Assembly (NCBI GenBank): GCA_018697195.1
Contig: CM031879.1
Location: 44,303,193 to 44,367,192, forward strand
DNA: 64,000 bases
Direction of reading: 5' to 3'
Source of the DNA: Certhia americana
Taxonomy: Eukaryota > Chordata > Aves > Passeriformes > Certhiidae
Positions within the stretch are counted from its first letter, which is position 1; each line of letters starts with the position of its first letter. A model generated the notes under the pieces. The model searched no databases and was not told where the DNA came from. It worked only from the letters and a program-made list of their open reading frames with translations. The position numbers and the translations under genes were made by a program. Positions 63,101 through 64,000 of the stretch are shown one piece after another.

Positions 63101-64000
63101 ATGTGAAATGCATTAGTAAGTTAGGAATCTGTTTTCCTATTTACATCAGTAAATTAAAACCTTCCTATTACTTAATGAATTTTAAGAAAGTAATTGAAAC
63201 GACTTTTTGTACAAAAAATTATTTTTCATTCAACGATGAATTAAAACATGATTATCAATTAGTTTCTTCAATTACATCTTGCCAAAGTAAGGCACAAATA
63301 AACAGAAGTCTGTTTTTACATATTGCTGAAAGCAGAAAGATCTCCTTCTTACACTCTACTCTCACTGTGGACGAAGTATACTGACCTAATGAAGTGATGT
63401 CAAATATTAATTGAAAGTACTCTTTACTTGTTAAGAAAATTACTGGGTTTTTTTCTGGATACCCAGAATAGACTTAATCATGATGAGTCTTATAGAGAGC
63501 CAATTCTTTGAATAACCTCAGGATAAAAGAATTGCAATTAAAAGAAAAAGGTTTTACAAAAGCATATTTTGATAGAGTTAGGACTTAAGAAACAACTTCA
63601 AAGGAACTCTTGAGGTGAGAAATTATAGAGCTTCTGTATGAGGACATTATGATTGTCAAGTACTCAAAGAACAGGCTGGAATAGTACTAAGATTATTGTA
63701 AATGATACAAATTCTTATTCATGTGTTAAGTTATGTGGTAAACAACTCCTTTTTATCCACAAAGGAGCACAAAGTGACAACAGAAAGTGGGAGAATCAAG
63801 TAATACCCTAGCCCTGCTACTCTGGAGCTCATCACAAAAGCGTCAGCAAGTATTAAAAGCCCATCTATGTAAGTCCAGCAGAGCACAACAGCACCATGGC
63901 AGGCAAGGACACATCTTGTTGGGGTCCCTCTCAAAACCCTGCTGTGAGAGCCTCCACCCCACTGCCCAGGGGTGACACACATCAATATGAAACAATGCTG
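60195..64000 (-). other. ANKS1B intron upstream of the ankyrin-2 exon, truncated
   Basis: AT-rich. A-runs at 60380-60393 and 61565-61580 and a small TA-rich palindromic microsatellite near 61307-61331 are the only structures seen. The first coding exon (MGKDQELLEAA in mammals) is not present, so this intron extends beyond 64000. Confidence 0.55.
61307..61331. repeat. TA-rich palindromic microsatellite
   Basis: Short alternating GTATATATGTACATATATAT tract, self-complementary around GTAC. No function is evident. Confidence 0.8.

Overview
The window is a vertebrate, very probably songbird, intronic stretch carrying eight internal coding exons of one gene on the minus strand. I recognise the gene as ANKS1B (AIDA-1/EB-1 scaffold protein) from distinctive peptides: [67 protein letters not shown] and ENTCGPSGLWEALTPCNGC. 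All these exons end in a GT donor and begin after an AG acceptor, and their codon phases join cleanly; the one irregular junction is the acceptor edge of the damaged exon at 46869-47173. The first coding exon lies beyond 64000, and everything after '...GFPMLAQ' (rest of the linker, SAM domains, PTB domain) lies before position 1. No complete gene, promoter, CpG island or RNA gene was found.

Layout from 5' to 3' of the gene (high to low coordinates): exon 60114-60194 (ankyrin repeat 2), 56300-56456 (repeat 3), 46869-47173 (repeats 4-6, damaged by many small indels), 37570-37645 (repeat 7), 35340-35441 (end of the ankyrin array), 27649-27759 and 24448-24623 (linker), and 4226-4366 (acidic linker and the CGPSGLWEALTPC block). 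The introns are AT-rich and hold A/T homopolymers, microsatellites and a few old retroelements.

The organism is suggested by two CR1 3' ends (10571-10846, 39318-39766) and by a tRNA-Ile-headed, CR1-tailed SINE at 43925-44060 that resembles zebra finch TguSINE1. Together with the songbird-like repeat landscape this points to Passeriformes. The exons match ANKS1B from memory only; no database was searched.

The most remarkable part is 44.97-50.15 kb. A 1.75-kb array of GGAAGGTGC/GGAA units runs into an AGGC array that stops about 9 bp from the splice donor of the ankyrin 4-6 exon. About 2.3 kb on the other side of that exon is a 0.7-kb GGAGA array with a dense G-quadruplex motif. The exon is easily recognised but has roughly ten or more one-base insertions and deletions, while the other seven exons are intact. 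Either the locus was gap-filled from unpolished long reads (my preferred reading) or the exon is truly decayed. The 595-, 551- and 280-codon open frames across the array are repeat artefacts.
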